From assembly GCF_001552535.1 (NCBI RefSeq), contig NZ_BCRJ01000010.1, forward strand, positions 1 to 56,268: 56,268 bases of DNA. The letters run 5' to 3'. Every line of letters begins with the position of its first letter. The first letter of the stretch is position 1. This DNA comes from Nocardioides jensenii JCM 1364 = NBRC 14755. GTDB lineage: Bacteria > Actinomycetota > Actinomycetes > Propionibacteriales > Nocardioidaceae. Both the position numbers and the translations under genes were made by a program. The notes under the pieces are model-generated. The model was given only the letters and a program-made list of their open reading frames with translations. It was not told where the DNA came from and ran no database searches. Below are positions 33,115 through 45,271 of this stretch, piece after piece.

Positions 33115-34572
33115 GTGGACAACAGCGACGGAGCCACGGCCGAGGCACAGCCCACGCTGCACGAGGTCTGGCGCACACTGGTCGATGACCTCCAGCCCAA
33201 CCAGCGGGCCTGGCTGAGATCGAGCGAGCCGGTCACCCTGCACGAGCAGACGGCGATCATCGCGGTGCCCAACGAGTTCACTCGCGGCCAGCTCGAGGGG
33301 CGGCTTCGCACGCGGCTCGAGGACTCACTCACCGACGCCCTGGGCCACCGGGTCCGGATCGCGGTCACCGTCGACCCCCAGTTGGACGACGCCAGCTTCG
33401 ACGAGCCGGCGCCGTCGGAGGTCGACCACCGGGAACCCGTCGACCGGGCCCCCGACCCCCAGCACCTGCCCGACACCATGGAGGCAAGTCGACTTGTCGA
33501 CATGTCGACAAGTCAGCAGCTGGGTAGCGTGTTGGAGACCCGGCTCAACCCCAAGTACACCTTCGAGACCTTCGTCATCGGATCGTCCAACCGGTTCCCC
33601 CACGCTGCCGCCGTTGCCGTCGCCGAGGCACCCGGCAAGGCCTACAACCCGCTCCTGGTCTACGGCGACTCCGGGCTCGGCAAGACCCACCTGCTGCACG
33701 CGATCGGCCATTACGTGCGCTCGCTCTACCGCGGAGCGAAGGTCCGCTACGTCTCGTCGGAGGAGTTCACCAACGAGTTCATCAACGCGATCAAGGACAA
33801 GCGGCCCGAGACCTTCCAGCGCCGCTACCGCGAGGTCGACGTCCTGCTCATCGACGACATTCAGTTCCTCGAGGGCAAGACGCAGACGCAGGAGGAGTTC
33901 TTCCACACCTTCAACGCGCTGCACAACGCCAACAAGCAGATCGTGCTGACCTCCGACCGGGCCCCGAAACGACTCGAGGCGCTCGAGGACCGGTTGCGCA
34001 GCCGGTTCGAGTGGGGCCTGATCACCGATGTCCAGCCGCCCGACCTCGAGACCCGCATCGCGATCCTGCGCAAGAAGGCTGCCATCGAGCGGATGACCGC
34101 GCCGCCCGAGGTGCTCGAGTTCATCGCCAGCAAGATCCAGACCAACATCCGCGAGCTCGAGGGCGCGCTGATCCGCGTCACCGCCTTCGCCAGCCTGAAC
34201 CGCCAGGAGGTCGACCTGACCCTGGCCGAGATCGTGCTCAAGGACCTGATCCCAGAAGGCGGCGAGCCCGAGATCACCGCGGCGTCGATCATCGCCCAGA
34301 CCGCGGCGTACTTCGGGGTCTCCATCGAGGACCTCACCGGCCCCAGCCGCAGCCGCCACCTGGTCACCGGCCGTCAGATCGCGATGTACCTGTGCCGCGA
34401 GCTGACCGACCTGTCCCTGCCCAAGATCGGCGCCCAGTTCGGCAACCGCGACCACACCACCGTGATGTACGCCGACCGCAAGATGAAGACGCTGCTCGCC
34501 GAACGGCGCTCGGTCTTCAACCAGGTGAGCGAGCTGACCAACCGCATCAAGATGCAGGCGCGTCAGAGCTGA
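33115..34572 (+). CDS. dnaA: chromosomal replication initiator DnaA
   Basis: A protein of 485 residues. Domain I ('LHEVWRTLVDDLQPNQRAWLR') interacts with the helicase loader and is followed by an acidic linker (about 90-140). The AAA+ domain has Walker A GDSGLGKT (184-191), 'DVLLIDDIQFLEGK' and the sensor/arginine-finger segment 'EDRLRSRFEWGL'. Domain IV ends in the DnaA-box reader 'FGNRDHTTVMYADRKMKTL'. It starts at a GTG behind GGGGAGAACC. The linker codons 126-133 contain a 24-bp perfect palindrome. Confidence 0.98.
   Translation: MDNSDGATAEAQPTLHEVWRTLVDDLQPNQRAWLRSSEPVTLHEQTAIIAVPNEFTRGQLEGRLRTRLEDSLTDALGHRVRIAVTVDPQLDDASFDEPAPSEVDHREPVDRAPDPQHLPDTMEASRLVDMSTSQQLGSVLETRLNPKYTFETFVIGSSNRFPHAAAVAVAEAPGKAYNPLLVYGDSGLGKTHLLHAIGHYVRSLYRGAKVRYVSSEEFTNEFINAIKDKRPETFQRRYREVDVLLIDDIQFLEGKTQTQEEFFHTFNALHNANKQIVLTSDRAPKRLEALEDRLRSRFEWGLITDVQPPDLETRIAILRKKAAIERMTAPPEVLEFIASKIQTNIRELEGALIRVTAFASLNRQEVDLTLAEIVLKDLIPEGGEPEITAASIIAQTAAYFGVSIEDLTGPSRSRHLVTGRQIAMYLCRELTDLSLPKIGAQFGNRDHTTVMYADRKMKTLLAERRSVFNQVSELTNRIKMQARQS
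33491..33514. repeat. 24-bp perfect palindrome in the dnaA linker
   Basis: GACTTGTCGACA and its exact complement TGTCGACAAGTC abut here. Each half contains TTGTCGACA (33494-33502 and, inverted, 33503-33511), one base off the DnaA box TTGTCCACA. The codons fall in the disordered linker of DnaA, which can tolerate such a site. Confidence 0.85.
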
Positions 34573-34949
34573 GTCGCAGCACCCAGGAGCCCCCAGGCTG
34601 TGGAGAAACCCCGTCGGAACCCCCGAATCACACGTGAGTGACTTGTGGAACCGCACGTGGACTTGTCATTCACACCGTCGTGATTCCACACCGGCCGGCC
34701 GTCCGTCCCGATTTCCCTCACAGGGCATGTGCACTCGAAAACAGCCGCTGACCTGCGACGACACGACTTGTCCACAATTTCCACCGAACCTACGACAACG
34801 ATGAGACCTCTATGGACTCCCGATGCCCGTCAACCTCTTGCGAGCGGCTTGCCTGGGGAGAACCACACCGGCCGATGCCATGACCACCGGCGTCATGGCA
34901 GGATGCACAGTCCAGACTTGTCATGACATCCCCCGGAGGCAGAAGAACC
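34573..34949. other. oriC: origin of replication (oriC) between dnaA and dnaN
   Basis: This gap of 377 bases has no gene. DnaA-box-like sites are TGTGGAGAA (34599-34607), TGTGGAA (34644-34650), CGTGGACTT (34656-34664), TTCCACACC (about 34684) and the perfect TTGTCCACA (34768-34776). GAATCAC (34625-34631) and GTGATTC (34680-34686) form an inverted repeat around the inner boxes. Position between dnaA and dnaN is the usual actinobacterial oriC. No clearly AT-rich unwinding element stands out. Confidence 0.8.
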
Positions 34950-36095
34950 GTGAAGTTCCGCGTCGAGCGTGATGCTCTCGCCGATGCCGTGGCCTGGGCT
35001 GCCCGCAGCCTCCCGGTCCGGCCCAGCGTCCCCGTCCTGGCTGGTCTGCTCATCGAAGCCGGCCACGAGGGCCTGGTCCTCTCCACCTTCGATTACGAGA
35101 CGTCGGCCAGGGCCACCCTGCAGGCCGACGTCGCCGACGAAGGCACCGCCCTGGTCAGCGGCCGACTGCTCGCCGACATCTGCCGGAGCCTGCCCAACAA
35201 GCCGGTCGAGATGACCATCGAGGGCGCCCGGGTCTCGCTGACCTGCGGCTCCGCGCGATTCAGCCTCCAGACGATGCCGGTCGAGGACTACCCCTCGTTG
35301 CCCGACATGCCCTCCGCGACCGGCACCGTGCAGAGCGACGTCTTCGCCCACGCGGTGGCCCAGGCCGTCACCGCCGCCGGCCGCGACGACATGCTCCCGG
35401 TGCTGACCGGTGTGCGCATCGAGATCGAAGGCTCGGGCATCTCCCTGCTGGCCACCGACCGTTTCCGGCTCTCGCACCGCGAGCTCGGCTGGTCGCCGCG
35501 CACGCCCGACGAGAGCGTCGCCGCGCTGATCCCGGCCAAGGTCCTGGCCGACACCGCCAAGTCGCTCACCTCCGGCAGCGAGGTCACCATCGCCCTGGCC
35601 GCCAGCGGATCCGGCGACGGCATCATCGGCTTCGAGGGTGCGGCCCCCGGCGGCGTGCGTCGTACGACGACTCGACTGCTCGACGGTGAGTTCCCGAAGG
35701 TCCGCAGCCTGTTCCCCAACGAGCACCTCACGGTGGCGAAGGTCGACAAGGCGGCGTTGGTCGAGTCGGTCAAGCGCGTGGCCCTGGTTGCCGAGCGCAA
35801 CACTGCCGTCCAGCTCGCCTTCAGCGACGGCGTGCTGACCCTCGACGCCGGTTCCGGCGACGAGGCCCAGGCCAGTGAGTCGATCGAGGCGACCATCGAC
35901 GGCGACGACATCACCACCGGGTTCAACCCGCAGTTCCTGCTCGACGGCCTGACCGCCATCGAGGAGCCGGTCGTCGAGCTCGCCTTCACCCAGGCCTCCA
36001 AGCCCGTGGTGATGAGCGGCACCCCCGGCGACGGTGTGGACGGCAAGGACAGCGGCTTCCGCTACCTCCTCATGCCGCGCCGCCTGCTGTCCTGA
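34950..36095 (+). CDS. dnaN: DNA polymerase III beta subunit (sliding clamp)
   Basis: A protein of 381 residues with three clamp domains. 'MKFRVERDALADAVAWAARSLP'-type N-terminus, 'DMLPVLTGVRIEIEGSGISLLATDRFRLSHREL' in domain 2 and the C-terminal 'YLLMPRRLLS', the pocket edge that binds clamp-interacting peptides, are clear. I chose the GTG at 34950 because the family start falls there, with GGAGG ahead; an in-frame ATG at 34923 would add nine residues. Confidence 0.96.
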   Translation: MKFRVERDALADAVAWAARSLPVRPSVPVLAGLLIEAGHEGLVLSTFDYETSARATLQADVADEGTALVSGRLLADICRSLPNKPVEMTIEGARVSLTCGSARFSLQTMPVEDYPSLPDMPSATGTVQSDVFAHAVAQAVTAAGRDDMLPVLTGVRIEIEGSGISLLATDRFRLSHRELGWSPRTPDESVAALIPAKVLADTAKSLTSGSEVTIALAASGSGDGIIGFEGAAPGGVRRTTTRLLDGEFPKVRSLFPNEHLTVAKVDKAALVESVKRVALVAERNTAVQLAFSDGVLTLDAGSGDEAQASESIEATIDGDDITTGFNPQFLLDGLTAIEEPVVELAFTQASKPVVMSGTPGDGVDGKDSGFRYLLMPRRLLS

Positions 36096-36176
36096 CGGTC
36101 CTTGACCAGCGGGCCGGTTGACCGGCACGGTGCTTGACTGAGCAGCAGGAACTCCCACCACGACTGAGGAGAAGGC

Positions 36177-37082
36177 ATGGACATCGGACTCATCGGCCTC
36201 GGCAAGATGGGCGGCAACATGCGCGAGCGGTTGCGTCGCGCCGGCCACACGGTGGTGGGCTTCGACCGCAACCCCGACGTGAGTGACGTTGCCTCGCTCG
36301 AGGAGCTCGTCGAGAAGCTGCCCACTCCCAAGGTGGTCTGGGTGATGGTGCCCGCCGGCGATCCCACCCGCGAGACGGTGACCGCACTGGGCGAGCTGCT
36401 CGGCGAGGGTGACGTCGTCGTTGACGGCGGCAACTCCCGGTGGACCGATGACCTGGCGCACGCCGAGCTGCTGGCCGAGAAGAAGATCGGGTACGTCGAC
36501 TGTGGCGTCTCGGGCGGGGTCTGGGGCCTCGAGAACGGCTATGCCCTGATGTACGGCGGCGCGGCCGCCGACGTCGAGAAGGTGCAGCCGGCCTTCGACG
36601 CGCTCAAGCCGGAGGGCGAGTTCGGCTCGGTCCACGCCGGCAAGGTCGGCGCCGGCCACTTCTCCAAGATGGTCCACAACGGCATCGAGTACGCCATCAT
36701 GCAGGCCTACGCCGAGGGCTGGGAGCTGCTCGAGAAGGTCGAGTCGGTCGACAACGTGACCGAGGTCTTGCGCTCCTGGCGCGAGGGCACCGTGATCCGC
36801 TCGTGGTTGCTCGACCTGCTGGTCGCCGCGCTCGACGACGCCCCCAACCTCGAGGGAATCGCGGGCTACGCCGAGGACTCCGGCGAGGGCCGCTGGACCG
36901 TCGAGGCCGGTATCGAGAACGCCGTGGCGACCCCGGCGATCACCGCTGCGCTCTACGCCCGGTTCGTCTCCCGTCAGGACGACTCCCCCGCGATGAAGGC
37001 GGTGGCCGCGATGCGCAACCAGTTCGGCGGTCACGCCATGAAGACCGAACCGCCCAAGGGCGGGGACGCCGCGAAGGCCTAG
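36177..37082 (+). CDS. gnd: 6-phosphogluconate dehydrogenase, short NAD-type
   Basis: A protein of 301 residues of the short GndA form, which oxidatively decarboxylates 6-phosphogluconate to ribulose-5-phosphate. It shows the Rossmann motif 'IGLIGLGKMGGNMRERL', 'VVVDGGNSRWTDD', the catalytic 'GAGHFSKMVHNGIEYA' and 'DCGVSGGVWGLENGYALMYGG'. Its place between dnaN and recF is standard in many actinobacteria. The ATG follows AGGAGAAGGC. Confidence 0.94.
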   Translation: MDIGLIGLGKMGGNMRERLRRAGHTVVGFDRNPDVSDVASLEELVEKLPTPKVVWVMVPAGDPTRETVTALGELLGEGDVVVDGGNSRWTDDLAHAELLAEKKIGYVDCGVSGGVWGLENGYALMYGGAAADVEKVQPAFDALKPEGEFGSVHAGKVGAGHFSKMVHNGIEYAIMQAYAEGWELLEKVESVDNVTEVLRSWREGTVIRSWLLDLLVAALDDAPNLEGIAGYAEDSGEGRWTVEAGIENAVATPAITAALYARFVSRQDDSPAMKAVAAMRNQFGGHAMKTEPPKGGDAAKA

Positions 37083-37088
37083 ACGTCC

Positions 37089-38369
37089 GTGCACGTTGCG
37101 CACCTGACTCTGCACAACTTCCGGTCGTACGCCGATGTCGACGTACCCCTCGAGCCCGGGGTCTGTGCATTCATCGGCCGCAACGGCCAGGGCAAGACCA
37201 ACCTGGTGGAGGCGATCGACTACCTCTCGCGGCTCTCGTCGCACCGGGTCGCCAGCGAGGCGCCGATGATCCGCGCCGGCGCGGAGCGGGCGATCGTGCG
37301 GGCGGCGGTGGTCCGTGACGGGCGCACCGCCGTGCTCGAGGTGGAGCTCAACCCGGGCAAGGCGAACCGGGCGCGGGTCAACCGCTCGCCGCTCCCCCGT
37401 GCGCGCGAGATCGTGGGCCTGGTGCGCACGGTGGTCTTCTCACCCGAGGACCTCACCCTGGTCAAGGGTGATCCGTCGGACCGGCGACGCTTCCTCGACG
37501 ACCTGCTGATCCTCCGGACGCCCCGGCTGGCCGGCATGCGCGCCGACTACGACCGGGTGCTCAAACAGCGCAACTCCCTGCTCAAGACCGCCGGCAACGC
37601 CCGCCGCGGATCGAGCTCCCAGGAAGGTGCCCTGGCCACCCTCGTCGTGTGGGACGAGCACCTGGCCCGGCTCGGCGCCGAGCTGCTGCTCGAGCGGATG
37701 CGTCTGGTCGACGCCCTGCGCCCCTACGTCGGCAAGGCCTACGAGACGGTGGCCCGAGGCGCCTCGCGCGACGACGCCGACATCACCTACCGCCCGTCTC
37801 TCGACCTGGACGGGGTGCTGGTCGAGCAGTCGAGTCTCGAGGGAGCGTTGCTGGCCGGCATCGAGGCACGGCGCAAGGACGAGCTCGATCGCGGCATCTC
37901 CCTGGTCGGCCCGCACCGCGACGAGCTCGGGCTCACTCTCGGCAGCTCGGAGGCCCGCCTCCCGGTGAAGGGCTACGCCTCCCACGGGGAGTCCTGGTCC
38001 TTCGCCCTCGCGCTCAAGCTGGCGTCGTACGACCTGTTGCGCAGTGACGGCGACGACCCGATCCTGATCCTCGACGACGTCTTCGCCGAGCTCGACGTCC
38101 AACGCCGACGCCAGCTCGCCGAGCTGGTTGCCGGCGCCGAGCAGGTGCTGGTCACGGCCGCGGTTCCCGAGGACGTGCCCGACGCCCTGGCCGGGGCGCG
38201 GTACGTCGTTGCCGACGGCACGGTCACACGTCAGGGGGACGCTGGCGAGGCCGTTGGCACAGACGTTGTCGCGCCGGAGAGTGCCGGGCCGCACACGACC
38301 GAGGACTCCGTCGGCACCGCCCTGGAAGACGGCGCCGGCGTGGAGGACAGTGTTTCCCGTGAAACCTGA
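37089..38369 (+). CDS. recF: DNA replication and repair protein RecF
   Basis: A protein of 426 residues, an SMC-like ATPase that helps load RecA at gaps. Walker A GRNGQGKT (30-37), '[14 protein letters not shown]', the signature region '[19 protein letters not shown]' and Walker B '[20 protein letters not shown]' are visible. It starts at a GTG six bases after gnd. The last 60 residues are a nonconserved acidic tail. It ends in 'SVSRET', which is encoded by a degenerate parS site. Confidence 0.95.
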   Translation: MHVAHLTLHNFRSYADVDVPLEPGVCAFIGRNGQGKTNLVEAIDYLSRLSSHRVASEAPMIRAGAERAIVRAAVVRDGRTAVLEVELNPGKANRARVNRSPLPRAREIVGLVRTVVFSPEDLTLVKGDPSDRRRFLDDLLILRTPRLAGMRADYDRVLKQRNSLLKTAGNARRGSSSQEGALATLVVWDEHLARLGAELLLERMRLVDALRPYVGKAYETVARGASRDDADITYRPSLDLDGVLVEQSSLEGALLAGIEARRKDELDRGISLVGPHRDELGLTLGSSEARLPVKGYASHGESWSFALALKLASYDLLRSDGDDPILILDDVFAELDVQRRRQLAELVAGAEQVLVTAAVPEDVPDALAGARYVVADGTVTRQGDAGEAVGTDVVAPESAGPHTTEDSVGTALEDGAGVEDSVSRET

Positions 38370-39021
38370 ACCGGAGGGTGGGCCGCTCGGCACCGAGCCG
38401 TCTGTGGTGGTCGAGCCTGTCGAGACCACGGCTTCCTCGGCGGTCGAGTCGGTGGACTCGGTGGAGTCCGGCGGGACACCCGACTCGACCTTCTGGGTCA
38501 GCGAGGACCACGACGACACGGGGTTGGAGCTGGCCCGGTCGATCGCGAAGTCGGTCGCCGGATCGGCGCTCTCCCCGGCCCGCAAGAAGCGTCGCCGCCG
38601 CGACCTGCCGGAGGGGATGCCGCGCGGTCGCCGACCCAAGACCTCGGGTGCCTTCCCCGACGAGCGTGACCCGCAGACGCTCGACACCACCCTGGGACGA
38701 CTGGTCTCCGACCACGGCTGGGCCCTCGACCTCAAGGTGCACGGTGTGTTCGGCCGGTGGCCCAGCATCGTCGGTGACGAGGTCGCCCAGCACTGCTCCC
38801 CCACGTCGTACGTCGACGGCCGGCTCACCGTCCGCGCCGACTCGACCGCCTGGGCCACCCAGCTGCGCCTGCTCGCGCCGACCCTGGTGCGTCGCCTCAA
38901 CGAGGAGCTGGGCCATGGCTCGGTGACGCTGATCGAGGTCGAGGGGCCCAACCTGCCCTCCTGGAAGAAGGGTCGACTCGGTGTCCGAGACGGCCGGGGT
39001 CCCCGCGACACCTACGGCTGA
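38350..39021 (+). CDS. DciA family (DUF721) protein
   Basis: A protein of about 223 residues. The C-terminal half ('[32 protein letters not shown]', '[30 protein letters not shown]') is the DciA KH-like domain, which recruits the replicative helicase DnaB in bacteria lacking DnaC. The N-terminal 110 residues are disordered and contain the peptide VVVEPVETT encoded by a palindromic repeat. The start is uncertain: GTG at 38350 or 38359, both inside the degenerate parS site and overlapping the recF end. It lies between recF and gyrB. Confidence 0.85.
   Translation: MFPVKPEPEGGPLGTEPSVVVEPVETTASSAVESVDSVESGGTPDSTFWVSEDHDDTGLELARSIAKSVAGSALSPARKKRRRRDLPEGMPRGRRPKTSGAFPDERDPQTLDTTLGRLVSDHGWALDLKVHGVFGRWPSIVGDEVAQHCSPTSYVDGRLTVRADSTAWATQLRLLAPTLVRRLNEELGHGSVTLIEVEGPNLPSWKKGRLGVRDGRGPRDTYG
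38351..38366. other. degenerate parS at the recF/dciA junction
   Basis: TGTTTCCCGTGAAACC differs from the core parS by one central base (C for A). It encodes the VSRET end of RecF and the first codons of the DciA-like protein. It may be a weak ParB site or a decayed one. Confidence 0.65.
38404..38430. repeat. palindromic repeat inserted in coding sequence (VVEPVETT type)
   Basis: GTGGTCGAG (38407-38415), CCTGT, CGAGACCAC (38421-38429) make an imperfect palindrome in frame with the dciA-like gene, giving the peptide VVVEPVETT. The same peptide turns up in many unrelated actinobacterial proteins because the underlying repeat is dispersed; that is from general knowledge. Confidence 0.6.
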
Positions 39022-41521
<2,500 letters not shown>

Positions 41522-41578
41522 ATCTCTAACACAGTTCCTAGATTCGGGTAGAAGCGACGAGAGAGACAAGAGACAGTC

Positions 41579-44314
41579 ATGACCGAGACACCCACGGGCA
41601 CCCACGGCGGCGGCAACGACGGCGGACGGATCCAGCCGATCGAGCTGCAGACCTCCATGCAGCGCTCCTACATCGACTACGCCATGGCGGTCATCGTCGG
41701 GCGCGCCCTGCCCGACGTACGCGACGGCCTGAAACCGGTGCACCGCCGCGTGCTCTATGCGATGTACGACGGCGGCTACCGTCCGGACCGGGGGTTCTCC
41801 AAGTGCTCGCGCGTCGTCGGTGACGTGATGGGTCAGTACCACCCCCACGGGGACACCGCGATCTACGACACCCTGGTGCGCCTCGCGCAGCCGTGGGTGA
41901 TGCGGGCGCCGCTGATCCTGGGCCAGGGCAACTTCGGTTCGCCGGGCAACGACCCCGCGGCCGCCATGCGGTACACCGAGTGCAAGATGGCGCCGTTGGC
42001 CATGGAGATGGTCCGCGACATCGACGAGGAGACCGTCGACTTCCAGCCCAACTACGACGGCCGCTCCTCCGAACCGACCATCCTGCCCAGCCGGTTCCCG
42101 AACCTCCTGGTCAACGGTTCGGCCGGCATCGCGGTCGGCATGGCGACCAGCATCCCGCCGCACAACCTGGTCGAGGTGGCCGAGGGCGCGACGTGGGCCC
42201 TCGAGCACCCCGACGCCACGCGCGAGGAGCTCCTCGAGGCGTTGCTCGCGCGGATCAAGGGCCCCGACTTCCCCAACGGCGCCCTGATCGTCGGGCGCCA
42301 GGGCATCGAGCAGGCCTACCGCACCGGTCGCGGCTCGGTCACCCAGCGCGCGGTCATCGAGATCGACGAGGACGCCAAGGGCCGCACCTGCCTGGTGATC
42401 AAAGAGCTGCCCTACATGGTCAACCCGGACAACCTGGCGCTCAAGATCGCCGAGCTGGCCGACTCCGGCAAGGTGCAGGGCATCTCCGACGTACGCGATG
42501 ACACCTCCTCGCGCACGGGTCAGAGCCTGGTCGTCGTACTCCGTCGCGACGCGGTGGCCCGCGTCGTCCTCAACAACCTGCTCAAGCACACCGAGCTGCA
42601 GACCAACTTCAGCGCCAACATGCTGGCCCTGGTCGACGGCGTGCCGCGCACGCTGAGCATCGACCAGTTCATCAGCAACTGGGTCACCCACCAGGTCGAG
42701 GTCATCCAGCGGCGGACCAGGTACCGCCTGCGCAAGGCCGAAGAGGCCGCCCACATCTACCGTGGTCTCGGCAAGGCGCTCGACGCCCTCGACGAGGTCA
42801 TCGCGTTGATCCGCCGCTCCCCCGACGTCGACGAAGCCCGCGCCGGGCTGATCGCTCTGCTCGAGATCGACGAGATCCAGGCGCAGGCCATCCTCGACAT
42901 GCAGCTGCGTCGTCTGGCCGCCCTCGAGCGCCAGAAGATCCTCGACCGGTTGGCCGAGCTCGAGCGCGAGATCGCCGACCTCGAGGACATCCTCGCCGAC
43001 GAGGCCCGGCAGCGGCGGATCATCTCCGAGGAGCTCGCCGAGATCGTCGAGAAGTACGGCACCGCCCGTCGCTCGCAGATCATCGCCGCCGACGGCGACC
43101 TGTCGATGGAAGACCTCATCCCCGATGAGGAGCTGGTCGTCTCGATCACCCGCGGCGGCTACGCGAAGCGCACCCTGCGTCACCAGTACCGCACCCAGAA
43201 GCGCGGCGGCAAGGGCGTGCGGGGTGCGACCCTGCGCGGCGACGACGTGGTCGACCACTTCATTTCCACGACCAACCACCACTGGCTGCTGTTCTTCACC
43301 ACCGCCGGGCGGGTCTACCGCACCAAGGCCTACAACCTGCCCGAGGCATCGCGTGACGCCAAGGGCGGTCACGTGGCGGGGCTGCTCAGCTTCCAGCCCG
43401 ACGAGTCGATCGCCCAGGTGTTGGCGATCCGCGACTACGAGCAGGCGCCGTACCTCGTGCTGGCCACCCGCAACGGGCTGGTCAAGAAGACCCGCCTGGG
43501 TGACTACAACAGCCCGCGGCAGGCAGGCGTCATCGCGATCAACTTCCGCGAGGACGACGACGAGCTGATCGGTGCCGAGCTGGTCAACAGTGAGGACCAC
43601 ATCCTGCTGGTCTCTCGCAAGGGCCAGGCCATCCGCTTCCCGGCCGACGACTCGCAGTTGCGGCCGATGGGGCGTGCCACCTCCGGCGTCTCGGGGATGA
43701 AGTTCCGCGACGGCGACTCCGTGCTGTCGATGTCGGTGATCCGCGCGGCGCAGGTCGAGGCCGAGTCCGAGGCCGGACTCGACGCCGACGGTGCCGCCGG
43801 TGCCGAAGCGGTGGAGGCCGCCGAGGCCGAAGCCGCTGCACCGGGTGCTTACTTCGGCGTCCATCCGCAGTACGTCTTCACCATCACCGCCGCCGGGTTC
43901 GCCAAGCGCACCCGCATCACCGAGTACCGCCTGCAGTCCCGTGGCGGCATCGGGATCAAGGCGATGTCGCTGGCCAACGAGGACCGCGGCGGCCTGGTCG
44001 GCGCGTTCATCGTGGAAGAGGGCGACGAGGTCCTGTCGATCACCAACTCCGGCCAGGTCGTCCGCAGCCCGATCAACGAGAACTTCCGGTCGACCGGGCG
44101 CTCGACCATGGGGGTCAAGTTCGTCACTCCAAAGAAGGGCGACTCGGTGGCCGTGGTGGCCCGTTCGGTCGAGGCCCAGGAGGACGAGGAGCTCGCCGAC
44201 GAGTCGGATTCTGAGGCTCAGGGTGCAACAATCGAGGCCGACGTTCCTGTGGAAACCTCCACGGACACCGACCCCGCCGAGGCAGAACCCGCCTCCGAGG
44301 AGAGTGATGACTGA
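41579..44314 (+). CDS. gyrA: DNA gyrase subunit A
   Basis: A protein of 911 residues. '[31 protein letters not shown]' starts the winged-helix core. The quinolone region is '[22 protein letters not shown]', with Thr at the E. coli Ser83 position and Asp at 87. The catalytic Tyr is in '[10 protein letters not shown]'. The GyrA box QKRGGKG lies near residue 541, followed by the beta-pinwheel. An acidic Ala/Glu-rich insert of about 30 residues ('[15 protein letters not shown]') sits between blades of the pinwheel, and a long acidic tail ends the protein. Its stop overlaps the ATG of the next gene. Confidence 0.97.
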   Translation: MTETPTGTHGGGNDGGRIQPIELQTSMQRSYIDYAMAVIVGRALPDVRDGLKPVHRRVLYAMYDGGYRPDRGFSKCSRVVGDVMGQYHPHGDTAIYDTLVRLAQPWVMRAPLILGQGNFGSPGNDPAAAMRYTECKMAPLAMEMVRDIDEETVDFQPNYDGRSSEPTILPSRFPNLLVNGSAGIAVGMATSIPPHNLVEVAEGATWALEHPDATREELLEALLARIKGPDFPNGALIVGRQGIEQAYRTGRGSVTQRAVIEIDEDAKGRTCLVIKELPYMVNPDNLALKIAELADSGKVQGISDVRDDTSSRTGQSLVVVLRRDAVARVVLNNLLKHTELQTNFSANMLALVDGVPRTLSIDQFISNWVTHQVEVIQRRTRYRLRKAEEAAHIYRGLGKALDALDEVIALIRRSPDVDEARAGLIALLEIDEIQAQAILDMQLRRLAALERQKILDRLAELEREIADLEDILADEARQRRIISEELAEIVEKYGTARRSQIIAADGDLSMEDLIPDEELVVSITRGGYAKRTLRHQYRTQKRGGKGVRGATLRGDDVVDHFISTTNHHWLLFFTTAGRVYRTKAYNLPEASRDAKGGHVAGLLSFQPDESIAQVLAIRDYEQAPYLVLATRNGLVKKTRLGDYNSPRQAGVIAINFREDDDELIGAELVNSEDHILLVSRKGQAIRFPADDSQLRPMGRATSGVSGMKFRDGDSVLSMSVIRAAQVEAESEAGLDADGAAGAEAVEAAEAEAAAPGAYFGVHPQYVFTITAAGFAKRTRITEYRLQSRGGIGIKAMSLANEDRGGLVGAFIVEEGDEVLSITNSGQVVRSPINENFRSTGRSTMGVKFVTPKKGDSVAVVARSVEAQEDEELADESDSEAQGATIEADVPVETSTDTDPAEAEPASEESDD

Positions 44315-44826
44315 TGGCCGAGAGCCAGAAGCCCGCGACGTTGGGCGCCCGGATCAGCACCGCCATCTCCTCCGCAGCCGACGAGATGAGGGCCAGCGCG
44401 AACCCCGAGTCGTCGAAGGCCGCCGACGCGGCGGCCAAGACGTCGGGCGGACGCCGTCCGCGTAGGGCGCGTCTGCGCCTGACCCGGATTGACCCCTGGT
44501 CGGTGATGAAGACGGCGTTCCTGCTCTCGGTGGCCTTCGGCATCGTCACCGTGGTCGCGGTGACCATCGTGTGGGGCGTGCTCGGCATGGCCGGCATCTG
44601 GGACTCGGTCAACCAGATGGTCGAGACCGTCATCGGTGAGGACAGCTCCACGTTCGACGTGCAGGACTACCTCGGCATGTCGCGGGTCCTCGGCTTCACG
44701 ATGCTCGTTGCGGTCATCGACGTCGTACTCCTCACCGCCATGGCGACCCTCGGTGCGTTCCTCTACAACATGGCCGCGGCGCTGCTCGGCGGCATCGAGC
44801 TCACTCTGGCCGAGGACGAGCGCTGA
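44314..44826 (+). CDS. DUF3566 membrane protein
   Basis: A protein of 170 residues. A disordered N-terminus with a basic stretch ('GGRRPRRARLRLTRID') is followed by two membrane segments ('TAFLLSVAFGIVTVVAVTIVWGVLG' and 'FTMLVAVIDVVLLTAMATLGAFLYNMAAAL') and 'GGIELTLAEDER' at the end. The family is always found behind gyrA in actinobacteria; its role is unknown. It shares one base with gyrA, so it is co-transcribed with gyrase. Confidence 0.93.
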   Translation: MAESQKPATLGARISTAISSAADEMRASANPESSKAADAAAKTSGGRRPRRARLRLTRIDPWSVMKTAFLLSVAFGIVTVVAVTIVWGVLGMAGIWDSVNQMVETVIGEDSSTFDVQDYLGMSRVLGFTMLVAVIDVVLLTAMATLGAFLYNMAAALLGGIELTLAEDER

Positions 44827-44867
44827 CCCCTTGATTCCGTTGGTCGAGTCGGACGGCGCTTTTGTTC

Positions 44868-44905
44868 GGTGGTCGAGTAGGTCGCGCAGCGACCGTATCG
44901 AGACC
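44868..44905. repeat. REP-like hairpin repeat
   Basis: GGTGGTCGAGTAGGTCGC pairs with GCGACCGTATCGAGACC around a three-base loop. This sequence type (GGTCTCGATAC...TACTCGACCACC) is a dispersed intergenic repeat in Nocardioides and related genera. It lies between the gyrase operon and tRNA-Ile. Confidence 0.65.
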
Positions 44906-44922
44906 GGGACCGCCCCGTTTTG

Positions 44923-44945
44923 TACCCCGCCCAGCGGGTGGGGTA
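44923..44945 (+). terminator. terminator of the gyrBA operon
   Basis: TACCCCGCCC and GGGTGGGGTA form a ten-pair stem (one G-T) with a three-base loop AGC. It lies about 40 bases ahead of tRNA-Ile. No T run follows. Confidence 0.55.
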
Positions 44946-44985
44946 ATCTTCCCCGTCGGTTGGCCTTGGTCGACCGGAGCAGCAC

Positions 44986-45059
44986 GGGCCTATAGCTCAG
45001 ACGGTTAGAGCGCTTCCCTGATAAGGAAGAGGTCAGAGGTTCAAGTCCTCTTAGGCCCA
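44986..45059 (+). tRNA. tRNA-Ile(GAT)
   Basis: A 74-base cloverleaf. The acceptor stem pairs GGGCCTA with TAGGCCC and the discriminator is A. The D-loop is TAGCTCAGACGGTTAGAGC. The anticodon loop CTGATAA has anticodon GAT, and the T-arm is AGAGGTTCAAGTCCTCT. CCA is not encoded exactly after the discriminator. Confidence 0.97.
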
Positions 45060-45098
45060 CCCACAGATCCCACGTCGCTACGAAGGGGAACACATCCC

Positions 45099-45224
45099 AT
45101 GAAGAAGATCCTGCTTGTCGTCCTGGCCGCTGCCGGCGCCGTCTTCGCGAAGAAGAAGCTCGACGAGTCGAAGAACGAGCAGGCCCTCTGGGCCGCGGCG
45201 ACCGACGACGTCAAGAAGAACTGA
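45099..45224 (+). CDS. DLW-39 family small protein
   Basis: A 41-residue protein: a hydrophobic N-terminal helix ('[17 protein letters not shown]'), a basic patch (KKK) and '[19 protein letters not shown]'. The family is found between tRNA-Ile and tRNA-Ala near gyrA in actinobacteria. AGGGGA precedes the ATG. Probably membrane-associated; role unknown. Confidence 0.88.
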   Translation: MKKILLVVLAAAGAVFAKKKLDESKNEQALWAAATDDVKKN

Positions 45225-45242
45225 CCCACCTCTGATCGATCC

Positions 45243-45271
45243 GGCCCCGACCGGCTCGGTCGTTCGGGGCC
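45243..45271 (+). terminator. hairpin overlapping the tRNA-Ala 5' end
   Basis: GGCCCCGA (45243-45250) pairs perfectly with TCGGGGCC (45264-45271), with an inner CCG/CGG. The right arm includes the first bases of tRNA-Ala, so it may end the DLW-39 mRNA or compete with tRNA folding. Confidence 0.35.

Noticed and set aside
32765..33178. Minus-strand frame across the dnaA upstream region
   Set aside because: It overlaps the DnaA boxes and the dnaA start. There is no ribosome site and no domain.
41770..41870. Quinolone resistance in gyrA
   Set aside because: The Thr at the Ser83 position and normal Asp87 fit natural variation in actinobacteria. Resistance cannot be claimed.
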